This document shows, piece by piece, positions 35,176-44,101 of a DNA stretch of 64,000 nucleotides (its first letter is position 1; every line of letters starts with the position of its first letter). Origin of the DNA: an uncultured Lachnospiraceae bacterium (GTDB taxonomy: Bacteria > Bacillota > Clostridia > Lachnospirales > Lachnospiraceae). Location: contig CACZJF010000003.1 of assembly GCA_902781455.1 (NCBI GenBank), positions 83,739 to 147,738 of the forward strand, in the 5' to 3' direction. The position numbers and the translations under genes were made by a program. The notes beneath the pieces were generated by a model. It saw only the letters and a program-made list of their open reading frames with translations, was not told the origin of the DNA and did no database searches.

Positions 35176-36351
35176 ATGAAAAGACTTGTTGCTGGTGCCG
35201 CTGTTGCTGTCATTGTAATTCCGACGCTGCTTTCAGGATGCGTCCGCAAGGTGGAGGAAGCCCCGAAGGAGACTTCCGCGCAGACCGCAGCCGCGGATCA
35301 AACAACGGAGCATGCCGAAGATGTCACTTCCACGGAAAAAGAGGCAGCGTCTGCCACTTCCGCAAAGGGGAGCGGAGAGGTGGTTGTCTATAACTGGGGA
35401 GAGTATATCGACCCGGATGTGCTCAAACAGTTTGAGGATGAGACCGGCATCAAGGTCGTCTATGAAGAGTTCGAGACCAATGAGATCATGTATCCGAAGG
35501 TGGCCGCGGGTGCTGCCAGCTATGATCTGATCTGTCCGTCTGACTATATGATTTCCAAGATGATCGACAATGACCTGCTGCAGCCGATCAATTATGACCA
35601 TATTCCCAACTTCAAGAATATCGATGAGACCTATCTGGAACAGTCCAGAGGGTTTGATCCGGATCTGAAGTATTCGATCCCGTACTGCTGGGGCACGGTC
35701 GGCATCCTGTACAACAAGTCCATGATCGAAGAGGGTGACACGGTTGACTCCTGGGAGATCCTCTGGGATGAGAAATACAAGGACAGCATCCTGATGCAGG
35801 ATTCCGTCCGCGACGCGTTCATGGTGCCTGAGAAGATGTTCGGCTATGACATCAATACCGTCAAGGAAGATGAGATCAAAGCGTGCTGTGAGAAGCTGAT
35901 CGAGCAGAAACCGCTGGTACAGGCGTATGTCGTGGATCAGGTGAGAGACAAGATGATCGGCTCGGAAGCCGCGCTTGGTGTCATCTACTCCGGGGAAGCC
36001 ATCTATACGCAGCGGGAGAATGAAGATCTTGAATATGTGATTCCGAAGGAAGGATCGAACGTATGGATTGACAGCTGGGTCATACCGAAGGACGCGAGAA
36101 ATGTGGAGAACGCGGAGAAGTTCCTTGACTTCCTCTGCCGCGGAGACATTGCGCTCAAGAACTTTGAATACATTACCTATTCAACACCGAACAAGGCAGC
36201 CCGGGAGCTGATTGAGGATGAGGACATCCGCAATTCGACCATCGCGTTCCCGACGGCTGACATGCTGAAGAACTGTGATGTCTATCAATACATCGGCGAA
36301 GATGGCGACGCGCTTTACCAGAAGTACTGGGATAAGGTAAAATCCAGCTGA
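35176..36351 (+). CDS. potD: Spermidine/putrescine-binding lipoprotein
   Basis: A 391-residue lipoprotein with lipobox LSGC (Cys22), followed by a ~45-residue Thr/Ala/Glu-rich linker. The polyamine-binding domain begins at VVYNWGEYIDPDVL. Aromatic and acidic residues typical of PotD are present (YEEFETNE, CPSDYMI, WGTVGILYNK). GGGAGG stands before ATG 35176. It delivers polyamines to PotBC at the outer face of the membrane. Confidence 0.94.
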   Translation: MKRLVAGAAVAVIVIPTLLSGCVRKVEEAPKETSAQTAAADQTTEHAEDVTSTEKEAASATSAKGSGEVVVYNWGEYIDPDVLKQFEDETGIKVVYEEFETNEIMYPKVAAGAASYDLICPSDYMISKMIDNDLLQPINYDHIPNFKNIDETYLEQSRGFDPDLKYSIPYCWGTVGILYNKSMIEEGDTVDSWEILWDEKYKDSILMQDSVRDAFMVPEKMFGYDINTVKEDEIKACCEKLIEQKPLVQAYVVDQVRDKMIGSEAALGVIYSGEAIYTQRENEDLEYVIPKEGSNVWIDSWVIPKDARNVENAEKFLDFLCRGDIALKNFEYITYSTPNKAARELIEDEDIRNSTIAFPTADMLKNCDVYQYIGEDGDALYQKYWDKVKSS

Positions 36352-36404
36352 ATATGAGCTCCGGCGGATCCGGCCGGCGGAGAAAGAAGGGAAGACGGTA
36401 GAAG

Positions 36405-37457
36405 ATGAAACTGATGAATAAAATGGAGAGGAAGTTCGGAAAGTACGCGATCCGCAACCTTCCCCTGATCATGATTCTGATGGAGACAATCGGCTATACA
36501 CTCAGCATGGTGGCGCCGAATGTGCTGAACTATATCTGTTTCAGCCCTGAATACATCTGCAGGGGACAGATCTGGCGGCTGGTCACCTGGGTTCTGATGC
36601 CGCCGTCCAGACTGGATATCTTCACCGTGATTATGCTGTTCTTCTATTACTGGATCGCGCGGACACTGGCCTCTACCTGGGGCGACTTCTACTTCAATGT
36701 GTACCTGCTCGGCGGAATTGTGATCACGGACATCGGCATGATGATTGCCTATCCGATTTTCCAGTCAATCGGCACATTGAACGCGATAATGAATATCGGC
36801 GTGATGAGCGCGTACGTGAACCTGTACTATATCCAGACGACCATCCTGCTGGCCTTTGCATTTACCTATCCGAACGCGCAGGTACTTCTGTACTTCTTTA
36901 TTCCGATTAAGATGAGCTGGCTGGGGATCTTTGAAGGGGTCATGCTTGCCTACAGCTTTGTGCGGGTCGGTATGGCAACGCCAAGACTTGTGATTCTTCT
37001 GGCGGTTCTGAATTTTATCCTGTACTTCCTGATGACGAAGGACCTGAGCAGATACCATCCCGGTGAGTTCGCCAGGAGAGCGAACTATCAGAAGAAGACC
37101 GGGCAGGGTGGAAGCTTCTTCTCCGGTTCCGGGTCACAGGGATCCGGCCGTCGGAATGGATCGTCTGCGGGAAGCCGTTCTTCGCAGGAAGGTATGTTCC
37201 GTCAGGGAAGCAATACACAAGGTGCTCCGAACACGGGCGCGTCGACAAGCAGGAGGAGTACGGCAGGCTTTACGAAGATCTATCCGAACGGTGCCCGTCA
37301 TAAGTGCACGATCTGCGGCAGAACCGAGCTTGACGATGAGAACCTTGAATTCCGTTTCTGCTCGAAGTGTGAAGGGAACCACGAGTACTGTCAGGATCAT
37401 CTCTTCACACACCAGCACATCAAAAACGGTGTGCCGGGCTCAGACGGGCAGGTATAA
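36405..37457 (+). CDS. Rhomboid-like membrane protein with C-terminal zinc ribbon
   Basis: A 350-residue protein. The first ~210 residues hold six hydrophobic helices in a rhomboid/derlin-like pattern (RGQIWRLVTWVLMPP). The GxSG serine motif of rhomboid proteases is absent, so proteolysis is unlikely. A Ser/Gly/Arg-rich linker (~225-290) leads to a Cys/His cluster, CTICGRTEL and FCSKCEGNHEYCQDH, that should bind zinc. It sits 53 bases after potD and 30 before the LTA-synthase-like gene. The function is unknown. Confidence 0.75.
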   Translation: MKLMNKMERKFGKYAIRNLPLIMILMETIGYTLSMVAPNVLNYICFSPEYICRGQIWRLVTWVLMPPSRLDIFTVIMLFFYYWIARTLASTWGDFYFNVYLLGGIVITDIGMMIAYPIFQSIGTLNAIMNIGVMSAYVNLYYIQTTILLAFAFTYPNAQVLLYFFIPIKMSWLGIFEGVMLAYSFVRVGMATPRLVILLAVLNFILYFLMTKDLSRYHPGEFARRANYQKKTGQGGSFFSGSGSQGSGRRNGSSAGSRSSQEGMFRQGSNTQGAPNTGASTSRRSTAGFTKIYPNGARHKCTICGRTELDDENLEFRFCSKCEGNHEYCQDHLFTHQHIKNGVPGSDGQV

Positions 37458-37487
37458 GCATCATGTTCAACGCAGAGAAAGGAATCT

Positions 37488-39665
37488 ATGAAAGCTTCAG
37501 AAAAACATGTGAATAAAGCGGGGGTGATTCGTTCCGCTCTCCTGACAGCGCTGCTGGTTGTTCTGGCAGTGCTTGCGATCCGGGACCAGACGAATTATCC
37601 GGCCAGCGAACCGCAGAACCGCTACTGGACGGACAGCATCGTCGACTTCCTGGCATCATACAAGGAAGTGATCGTGATCGTTCTGGCTGTTTTGTATGGA
37701 CTGTACCGGTATGTGTCCATCCCGAAGGGGATCGTGTCGAAGATCTGGACGACTGTCTGGGCAGTATTGATCCCGGGGCTTTCCTTTGTCCTTGTGGAAG
37801 CATACAACCGCGGATACTGGCATGTCGGAGCACGTGTTTCCTATGAGAATGCCGAGCCCTGGAATGCCCTGTTTCTTCTGAACCTGCTTCTGTATTATCT
37901 GTTCTTTCTGAGCCTGACCTTCCTGTTTGGAAGCTTCTTTGCAGGATATGCTGCGGCGGCCGCCATTCTGATGGGCGTCGCGATTGTCAATTTCTATGTC
38001 ATGCAGTTCCGCGGCATTCCGATCGTTCCCTGGGACTTTCTTTCGATCCGGACGGCTGCCAACGTTGCAGGCGGCTTCGAGTATAAGATCTACTGGCAGA
38101 TGCTGCTTGCCACCTTCGGATTCGTCTTTCTGATCCTGACTACAGGGAAAATGAAAGCAAAGCTTCGTTTCCTTCCGGTGCGCATCGGCGGATTTCTGAT
38201 CGCTGCGGCAGCGCTTGTGTTTGTGATCCATGGACTGCAGGACAATCAGACGAAGTCCTTCTGGGGAATTGACACAACGCTGTTTACCCCGACGGTACGC
38301 TATACGAAGAATGGCTTCTGGCCGGCGTTTCTGTCGAACCTGTCCTTTTTGAAGATCGACAAACCCAGCGGGTACAGTGTGGAAGAAGTAGAGAAGATCG
38401 CGGAAACCGCAGACGAAGCGTATGAACCGGAGAATCGAAACAGTGTCTCCGGACCTCAGACAGAGGCGGAAGAAGATACGGCTGTATCTGTCCAGACCCC
38501 GAACATTATCGTCATTATGAACGAAGCATTCTCTGATCTGTCCGTGCTCGGGGACTTCAACACGAATGAAGACTATATGCCGAATTTCCGCGCGCTGATG
38601 GAAGACTATACTTCCGGACATCTTCTGGTGTCGGTGAAGGGCGGCAACACGGCCAACACCGAATATGAGTTTCTCAGCGGGGACACCATGGCATTCCTGC
38701 CGCCGGGCAGTGTCGTCTTCCAGCAGTACATCAACGGGGAAGTGCCGACGATTGCCACCTATCTGAAGCAGTTCGGCTACGAGACCATCGGCATGCATCC
38801 TTATCAGGGAAGCGGCTGGGAGAGAAACCGTGTCTATCCTCTGATGGGATTTGATACCTTCCTTGACCAGAGTTCCTTCCAGGGAGCGGATAAGCTGCGC
38901 AATTACGTCAGTGACAAGGGCGCATTTGACAAGGTCATCCAGCTGTTTGAGGAAAAGGAGGAGGGCAGGCCCCAGTTCCAGTTCCTGGTGACCATGCAGA
39001 ATCACTCCGGCTTCTCACCGAAGAGCACCGACAATGGTTTTTCGGAGGAGGTCATACTGACCGACGCGCCTTCCCAGACGAGTACCGTGGTGACGGCGGA
39101 GCGGTATCTGACTCTGATCAAGTATTCCGATATGGCATTTGCGGAGCTGATCGATTACTTCGAGCAGAATGTCACGGAACCGACGCTGATTGTGATGTTC
39201 GGGGATCACGAGCCAAACGATTATGTCACAGACGTGATCGACGATCTGGTCGGAAATGACAAATTCGTAACAGCATCAGACAACAGCGGCGCGGCTGACA
39301 TGTCAGAGGAATCTCTGGACGATGTGCAGAAACACTATCAGGTTCCTTTTGTCATCTGGAATAATTTCGGGCTTGAGAAGAATGATGCCATCGATCAGAC
39401 CAGCGTGAATTACCTCAGCTCGATCCTTCTGGAAGAAGCCGGACTTCCGCTGACGGATTATCAGAAGTTCGCGCGAAACCAGCAGAAGCAGATTCCTGCG
39501 CTCTCGGCAGTCGCCTGGTGCGACAAGGAAGGAAATTACCACAGCTGGGCGGAAAGAGACGAGGACGAGACATACAGCAGCCTGATCAACGATTACAATA
39601 TCCTGGAGTACAACCATCTGATTGATAAGAAGAACCGGGTCGATCCGGTATTTATGGAACCGTGA
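37488..39665 (+). CDS. LTA synthase-family sulfatase-like enzyme
   Basis: A 725-residue membrane enzyme. About seven hydrophobic helices (residues 15-260) anchor a large extracellular sulfatase-fold domain from ~residue 340. Metal-site elements are visible: IIVIMNEAFSD, the nucleophilic Thr in GGNTANTEYEFLSG, MHPYQGSGW, and MFGDHEPN near the end. Such enzymes transfer glycerol-phosphate to teichoic acids or modify glycans. AAAGGAA precedes the ATG. It is placed in the potABCD-lysA gene row, all on one strand with short gaps. Confidence 0.88.
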   Translation: MKASEKHVNKAGVIRSALLTALLVVLAVLAIRDQTNYPASEPQNRYWTDSIVDFLASYKEVIVIVLAVLYGLYRYVSIPKGIVSKIWTTVWAVLIPGLSFVLVEAYNRGYWHVGARVSYENAEPWNALFLLNLLLYYLFFLSLTFLFGSFFAGYAAAAAILMGVAIVNFYVMQFRGIPIVPWDFLSIRTAANVAGGFEYKIYWQMLLATFGFVFLILTTGKMKAKLRFLPVRIGGFLIAAAALVFVIHGLQDNQTKSFWGIDTTLFTPTVRYTKNGFWPAFLSNLSFLKIDKPSGYSVEEVEKIAETADEAYEPENRNSVSGPQTEAEEDTAVSVQTPNIIVIMNEAFSDLSVLGDFNTNEDYMPNFRALMEDYTSGHLLVSVKGGNTANTEYEFLSGDTMAFLPPGSVVFQQYINGEVPTIATYLKQFGYETIGMHPYQGSGWERNRVYPLMGFDTFLDQSSFQGADKLRNYVSDKGAFDKVIQLFEEKEEGRPQFQFLVTMQNHSGFSPKSTDNGFSEEVILTDAPSQTSTVVTAERYLTLIKYSDMAFAELIDYFEQNVTEPTLIVMFGDHEPNDYVTDVIDDLVGNDKFVTASDNSGAADMSEESLDDVQKHYQVPFVIWNNFGLEKNDAIDQTSVNYLSSILLEEAGLPLTDYQKFARNQQKQIPALSAVAWCDKEGNYHSWAERDEDETYSSLINDYNILEYNHLIDKKNRVDPVFMEP

Positions 39666-39691
39666 AATGCAGGAAAGGGAAGGAGAGAAAC

Positions 39692-40975
39692 ATGAAACAG
39701 CCCTTTGTAACCCTGAATGAAGTAAATGAAATCACGAAGTCGTATCCCACGCCGTTCCATCTTTACGATGAGAAGGGGATCCGTGAGAATGCCAGGCGTG
39801 TATATGAAGCATTCTCCTGGAATCCGGGCTTTCGCGAGTACTTTGCCGTCAAGGCAACACCGAACCCCTTCCTGATGCAGATCCTGCAGGAGGAAGGGTG
39901 CGGATTCGACTGCTCGTCCATGACAGAGCTTCAGCTGTCTGAGGCCATCGGCGCGGTGGGAGATCAGATCATGTTCTCGTCCAACGACACCCCGCCGGAG
40001 GAATACCGCAAGGCGGGCCAGCTCGGCGCCATCATCAATCTGGACGACATCACCCACATCGATATCGTGGAGAAGGAACTGGGACAGCTTCCGAAGACCA
40101 TGAGCTGCCGGTTTAACCCGGGCGGTTTCTATAAGCTGTCCAACGGAATCATGGACAATCCCGGGGATTCCAAGTACGGGATGACCGAGGAGCAGATCTT
40201 TGATGCATTCCGGATCATGAAGGAAAAAGGCGTGGAGCATTTTGGCATACATGCCTTCCTGGTTTCCAATACGGTTGGGAACGACTACTATCCGACGCTG
40301 GCAGCAACTCTGTTTGAGCTTGCCGTGCGGCTGAAGGAAGAGACCGGGGCGCACATTTCATTTATCAACCTGTCAGGAGGCGTCGGCATACCCTACCGTC
40401 CGGAAGAGGCAGGCGCGGACATCAGGAAGATCGGAGCGGGTGTACACAAGGTGTATGACCACATCCTCGTACCACATGGAATGGGTGACGTGAAGATCTT
40501 CACGGAGATGGGCCGTTTCATGATGGGTCCGTACGGCTGCCTGGTCACGAAAGCGATCAATGAAAAGCATATCTATAAAGAGTACATCGGCGTGGATGCC
40601 TGCGCCGCGAACCTCATGCGTCCGGCCATGTACGGCGCGTACCATCATGTGACGGTGCTTGGCAAAGAAGACGCGCCGTGTGACCAGGTGTACGATGTGG
40701 TCGGTTCTTTGTGTGAGAACAACGATAAGTTCGCGATCGACCGGAAACTGCCGAAGATTGAACTCGGAGACTACCTGGTGATTCATGACACCGGAGCCCA
40801 CGGGTTCTCCATGGGATACAACTACAACGGCAGGCTGTGGAGCGCGGAGCTTCTGAAGAAGGAAGACGGCAGCGTGCAGCTGATCCGGCGCGCGCAGGAG
40901 CCGAAGGACTACTTCGCGACGTTTGACTGCTTTGAGGTATATGAGAAACTGACAGGATCGTCTGACAGACAGTAG
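39692..40975 (+). CDS. lysA: Diaminopimelate decarboxylase-type PLP enzyme
   Basis: A 427-residue fold-III PLP decarboxylase. The PLP lysine lies in YFAVKATPNP (residue ~50). The phosphate-binding loop is NLSGGVGIPY, and the second-subunit motif is GSLCENNDKFA, with DTGAHGFSMGYNYNG near the end. It should make lysine from meso-diaminopimelate. Neighbouring polyamine transport genes raise the alternative of an amino-acid or carboxynorspermidine decarboxylase, but length and motifs favour LysA. ATG 39692 follows AAGGAGA. Confidence 0.8.
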   Translation: MKQPFVTLNEVNEITKSYPTPFHLYDEKGIRENARRVYEAFSWNPGFREYFAVKATPNPFLMQILQEEGCGFDCSSMTELQLSEAIGAVGDQIMFSSNDTPPEEYRKAGQLGAIINLDDITHIDIVEKELGQLPKTMSCRFNPGGFYKLSNGIMDNPGDSKYGMTEEQIFDAFRIMKEKGVEHFGIHAFLVSNTVGNDYYPTLAATLFELAVRLKEETGAHISFINLSGGVGIPYRPEEAGADIRKIGAGVHKVYDHILVPHGMGDVKIFTEMGRFMMGPYGCLVTKAINEKHIYKEYIGVDACAANLMRPAMYGAYHHVTVLGKEDAPCDQVYDVVGSLCENNDKFAIDRKLPKIELGDYLVIHDTGAHGFSMGYNYNGRLWSAELLKKEDGSVQLIRRAQEPKDYFATFDCFEVYEKLTGSSDRQ

Positions 40976-41073
40976 ACAGGTGTCAGATCTGCGTGCTGTT
41001 TTGATCCGTGCGGCAGTGTCTGGGCGCTGCAGCGGAAGGGACTGTTTTTGATCAGAGAGCGGGGCGGGATCCT

Positions 41074-42363
41074 ATGTGCAAGTTTGACTTTACATCTATC
41101 TTAGACCGGCGCGGCTTTGATGCCTATGCACTGGACGGTGTCGGGAGCAACAGATGGGGAGCGGAGCCTCAGCCGCCGGAAGAGGGGTTCGATTTTATCC
41201 CGATGTGGGTTGCGGATATGAACTTCCCAACCTGCCCCGGTGTGACAGAGGCAATCATCAAAAGAGCGCAGCACCCGGCATTCGGCTATTTCTTCCCGAC
41301 AGATGCGTATTATGACGCCATCATCAGGTGGAGGCAGCAAAAGGTCAGGGGAACTGCGGCTTCCAACCCGAACTCTGCAAAAGAAGACGGTTCAAAACCG
41401 GACAGAAATGCGGAACAGAATCATCCGCACGCGGCATTAAGACGGGAACACATCGGCTATGAGAACGGTGTCCATGGCTTTATCACCAGTGCCGTGCGCT
41501 CCCTTACAAGGCCGGGAGACAGCGTTCTCCTGCACAGTCCGAATTATGTCGGTTTTCGCAGCGATACGCTCCGGCAGGGGCGGTACTGTGTCTACAGTCC
41601 GCTTCAGCTGGATGAACAGGGCATCTGGCGCATGGACCTGGAAGACATGGCAAGGAAGATCGAGGAGAATCACATCCGTGTCATGATCTTCTGCTCTCCG
41701 CAGAATCCTTCCGGAAGAGTGTGGGAGAGAAAAGAACTGGAAGCGATGATGGCACTTCTGGAATCTTACCGCGTGACTGTCATCAGCGATGAGATCTGGG
41801 CAGACCTGGTGTTCCCCGGGTATTCGCATACACCGCTGCAGGACGTCAGCCCCTATGCAAAACAGCATGTGCTGGCAGCGTACGCACCGAGCAAGACCTT
41901 CAATATCGCGGGCCTGATCGGAAGCTATCACATCATCTACAACGATGACCTCAGAGAGCAGGTGACCAGAGAAGGCTCCTCGACCAACTACAATGAGATG
42001 AACGTACTGTCCATGCACGCTCTGATTGGCGGATATTCTCCGATTGGCCGTGACTGGCTGGACGGCCTGATGCAGGCCCTTGGGCAAAATGCGCAGTTCG
42101 CTGCAGATTTTGTCTACACAGAGCTCAAGGGCGTCCACACAGCGATGCCGCAGGGAACCTACATGATGTGGCTGGACCTGAAAGAATACCTTGCATCGTC
42201 AGGACGGACGCTGGACGAGGTTCTTCGTACCGGCTGGAGGGTCGGCGTTGGCTGGCAGGACGGAAGACTTTTCGAAGGACAGACCAACATACGGCTGAAC
42301 CTGGCATCGCCGAAGTCCAGGATCGAGGAAGCGTTCGATCGGATGAAGCAGTATGTGTTCTAA
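41074..42363 (+). CDS. PatB/MalY-type PLP aminotransferase (cystathionine beta-lyase-like)
   Basis: A 429-residue fold-I PLP enzyme. It opens with the PatB pattern (GSNRWG, FIPMWVADMNFPTCPGV), contains FCSPQNPSGRVW and the PLP lysine in APSKTFNIAGL. Relatives cleave C-S bonds of cystathionine or act as aminotransferases. ATG 41074 fits the family N-terminus; the frame is open back to 41008. A hydrophilic insertion of ~28 residues (nt ~41343-41430, Asn/Ala/Pro/Lys-rich) is unusual for the family. Confidence 0.87.
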   Translation: MCKFDFTSILDRRGFDAYALDGVGSNRWGAEPQPPEEGFDFIPMWVADMNFPTCPGVTEAIIKRAQHPAFGYFFPTDAYYDAIIRWRQQKVRGTAASNPNSAKEDGSKPDRNAEQNHPHAALRREHIGYENGVHGFITSAVRSLTRPGDSVLLHSPNYVGFRSDTLRQGRYCVYSPLQLDEQGIWRMDLEDMARKIEENHIRVMIFCSPQNPSGRVWERKELEAMMALLESYRVTVISDEIWADLVFPGYSHTPLQDVSPYAKQHVLAAYAPSKTFNIAGLIGSYHIIYNDDLREQVTREGSSTNYNEMNVLSMHALIGGYSPIGRDWLDGLMQALGQNAQFAADFVYTELKGVHTAMPQGTYMMWLDLKEYLASSGRTLDEVLRTGWRVGVGWQDGRLFEGQTNIRLNLASPKSRIEEAFDRMKQYVF

Positions 42364-42425
42364 ACTGACAATCTGAATCAGCAGGTTGTTCTTCCGAGCC
42401 AATTATGTTAGAATAGTACTGTTCC

Positions 42426-42508
42426 GCCGGCGTGTCGGAATGGCAGACGAGGAAGACTCAAAATCTTTTGTGGGCAACCACGTGTGGGTTCAAGTCCCAC
42501 CGCCGGCA
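42426..42508 (+). tRNA. tRNA-Leu (anticodon CAA)
   Basis: An 83-base type II tRNA. The acceptor stem GCCGGCG pairs perfectly with CGCCGGC, with discriminator A. The anticodon loop CTCAAAA reads CAA, decoding UUG. A long variable arm (about TGTGGGCAACCACG) identifies tRNA-Leu, and the T arm is GTGGG-TTCAAGT-CCCAC. The 3' CCA is not encoded. It stands alone at the left edge of an accessory region. Confidence 0.93.
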
Positions 42509-42520
42509 TAAATTGTAAAA

Positions 42521-42572
42521 TCCGCGTAGTTGATAGGATTCCTGAGAAACCTGTCAACCACGCGGTTTTTGA
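42521..42572 (+). terminator. Terminator downstream of tRNA-Leu
   Basis: CCGCGT-A-GTTGA pairs with TCAAC-C-ACGCGG across a ~20-base loop and is followed by TTTTT (42566-42570). Confidence 0.8.
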
Positions 42573-42584
42573 TTCTATCAAAAC

Positions 42585-42720
42585 ATTGACGATGCACCAA
42601 ATATTAGTACAAAACACCGATTGATAATGCAAATAGTGACCCAAATAGTGACCCGGGTCATGCTTTCTTTTCGAATCGTCGTTCGAAATAATCCACAGCC
42701 TTCTGGTTCATCTACCTGTC
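42585..42720 (-). other. Possible integrase 3' relic and tandem GTGACCC repeat
   Basis: On the minus strand a short frame ends ...QKAVDYFERRFEKKA-stop (about 42699-42659), which resembles tails of tyrosine integrases. It is preceded by an in-frame stop, so at most a fragment remains. Immediately after it, AAATAGTGACCC is repeated twice (42631-42654) and TGACCCGGGTCA forms a 12-bp palindrome (42649-42660). The assignment is tentative. Confidence 0.25.
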
Positions 42721-42746
42721 GACGATGAGCTGAGTTCAGGGTTTCC

Positions 42747-43178
42747 TCAGGACGGGCGGTCTGGATTCTTCCTGTCATGTTTTTTCTGCGTCATGGAAAG
42801 CAGCGCTTCCTGCAGGACTCTGGAGAAGTTCACATGGTGTGCTTCTCCGTACGCGTTCAGCCATGCCGGAATCGTAATATTCTTGCGGACAGACTTCATA
42901 GCGTGGGCGTCCGAATAGGCTCCCATGTCAAGCACAATCAGACTGACAAAATCGTCAGGATCTTCCAGTTCAACATCAGAATATTCGGAAGCGGGCGGTA
43001 CTTCACCGCCTTTTTCCATGATGGACAGGATCACACCACTGGCCTGGTCTACCGCGTCTTCAATCGCGTCTGCGAGTGTATCTCCTGAAGCCATGCAGTC
43101 AGGCAGGTCCGGGACGGTGACGTCATATCCGCCTTCATCAAAGTAAGGGGTAAAGATCGCAGGATAAATCAGTTTCAT
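42747..43178 (-). CDS. HicB-family protein (orphan)
   Basis: A 143-residue protein. The N-terminal ~70 residues form a HicB-type partial RNase H fold (YPAIFTPYFDEGGYDVTVPDLPDC, with LADAIEDAVDQ). The C-terminal ~45 residues form a ribbon-helix-helix DNA-binding motif (RKNITIPAWLNAYGEAHHVNFSR begins it). ATG 43178 has GGAG upstream; the longer frame to 43214 is unsupported. No hicA toxin gene is visible on either side, so it is an orphan antitoxin-like repressor, or its toxin was lost. Confidence 0.82.
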   Translation of the reverse strand: MKLIYPAIFTPYFDEGGYDVTVPDLPDCMASGDTLADAIEDAVDQASGVILSIMEKGGEVPPASEYSDVELEDPDDFVSLIVLDMGAYSDAHAMKSVRKNITIPAWLNAYGEAHHVNFSRVLQEALLSMTQKKHDRKNPDRPS

Positions 43179-43235
43179 AGTATGCTCCGTTCCGCCGCCG
43201 TCTAAGAGCAGCAAGAGAAATAGAATGATAGTTCC

Positions 43236-43263
43236 ATTGTACGCATTGTGCGCACTGCGTCAA
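43236..43263 (-). promoter_or_regulatory. Promoter of the hicB-like gene with direct repeats
   Basis: On the minus strand: TTGACG, 16 bases, TACAAT. The spacer and -10 contain two direct repeats, TGCGCACAA and TGCGTACAA, a layout suited to ribbon-helix-helix binding. Confidence 0.55.
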
Positions 43264-43379
43264 GAGCACCATGCGTTTTTCCGCCCGATCCGGGATGACT
43301 GTGATGCGGCGGAAGAATAGGGTGAAAAAGCATGGAAGACAGTTCAAAATGGAGAAAAAGAAAATGCCATTACTGGGAG

Positions 43380-43408
43380 TTGACACGGTGTCAACGAACG
43401 GGTATGAT
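43380..43408 (+). promoter_or_regulatory. Promoter of the tetR gene
   Basis: TTGACA (43380-43385), 17 bases, TATGAT (43403-43408). The -35 is the left arm of an operator palindrome. Confidence 0.75.
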
Positions 43409-43430
43409 GTAGCCGTTGACACGGTGTCAA
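43380..43430. promoter_or_regulatory. Two identical palindromic operators TTGACACGGTGTCAA
   Basis: The 15-bp palindrome TTGACAC-G-GTGTCAA occurs at 43380-43394 and 43416-43430, starts 36 bases apart. Copy 1 covers the -35; copy 2 lies at the start of transcription. This is a classic layout for autorepression by the TetR protein encoded 27 bases downstream. Confidence 0.8.
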
Positions 43431-43456
43431 TACTAATGGGAAGGGAGGAGGAGATC

Positions 43457-44080
43457 GTGATTAAGGGAACACCTGAGCTGATCTCACAGAGACGGGAAGA
43501 GATCATCAGCGCCTGTGAAAAGATCTATCAGACAAAGAGCTTTAAGGAGATTACGCTGAAGGAGATCGGTAATGAGACCTCATTTTCCAGACCTACGATC
43601 TACAATTATTTTCAGACTAAGGAAGAGATCTTTCTTGCCTTATTTGAATCAGAGTATCAACGCTGGAATGATGATCTGGAAAGGATTCTGGAAGAGAATG
43701 ATCAGCTCACAAGAACACAGGTTGCTGAGAAGATAGCGCATTCTCTGGAGAGAAGAGAACAATTGCTGAAACTCCTGTCCATGAATAATTACGACATGGA
43801 AGCAAACAGCAGACCGGAATTGCTGGTTGCCTTCAAGGAAGCATACGGAACATCCATGACAAATATCCGGCGTATTCTTTCCAGATTTTGTCCTGAGATT
43901 GGCAAGGAAGAATCAGAAAACTGTATTTATGTTTTCTTTCCTTTCATGTTCGGAATCTATCCATATACAAGCGTTACGAAAAAACAGAAAACGGCGATGG
44001 AAGATGCACAGGTGGATTTTGTGAGTCATTCCATCTATGAAATCACCTATAACTGCCTGGTCAGGCTGCTTGCAAAGTAA
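43457..44080 (+). CDS. TetR/AcrR-family regulator
   Basis: A 207-residue regulator. The HTH is at residues ~25-50 (FKEITLKEIGNETSFSRPTIYNYFQTKEEIF), the rest an all-helical ligand domain. GTG 43457 is chosen because GGAGGAGGAG lies just upstream and the operators at 43380-43430 would otherwise be inside the gene. The aldo/keto reductase gene follows after 21 bases and is probably in the same transcript. The ligand is unknown; the neighbouring enzymes suggest carbonyl or quinone compounds. Confidence 0.87.
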   Translation: MIKGTPELISQRREEIISACEKIYQTKSFKEITLKEIGNETSFSRPTIYNYFQTKEEIFLALFESEYQRWNDDLERILEENDQLTRTQVAEKIAHSLERREQLLKLLSMNNYDMEANSRPELLVAFKEAYGTSMTNIRRILSRFCPEIGKEESENCIYVFFPFMFGIYPYTSVTKKQKTAMEDAQVDFVSHSIYEITYNCLVRLLAK

Positions 44081-44101
44081 AGGAAAGGAAGTGGGATAAG
44101 A

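Noticed and set aside
36173-36472. Minus-strand ORFs overlapping potD and the rhomboid-like gene
   Set aside because: They mirror strongly coding plus-strand genes, have no ribosome sites and show no recognisable domain.
43138-43506. Minus-strand ORF upstream of hicB as a possible HicA toxin
   Set aside because: The translation lacks the HicA double-stranded RNA-binding-like pattern and it overlaps the tetR promoter and gene start.
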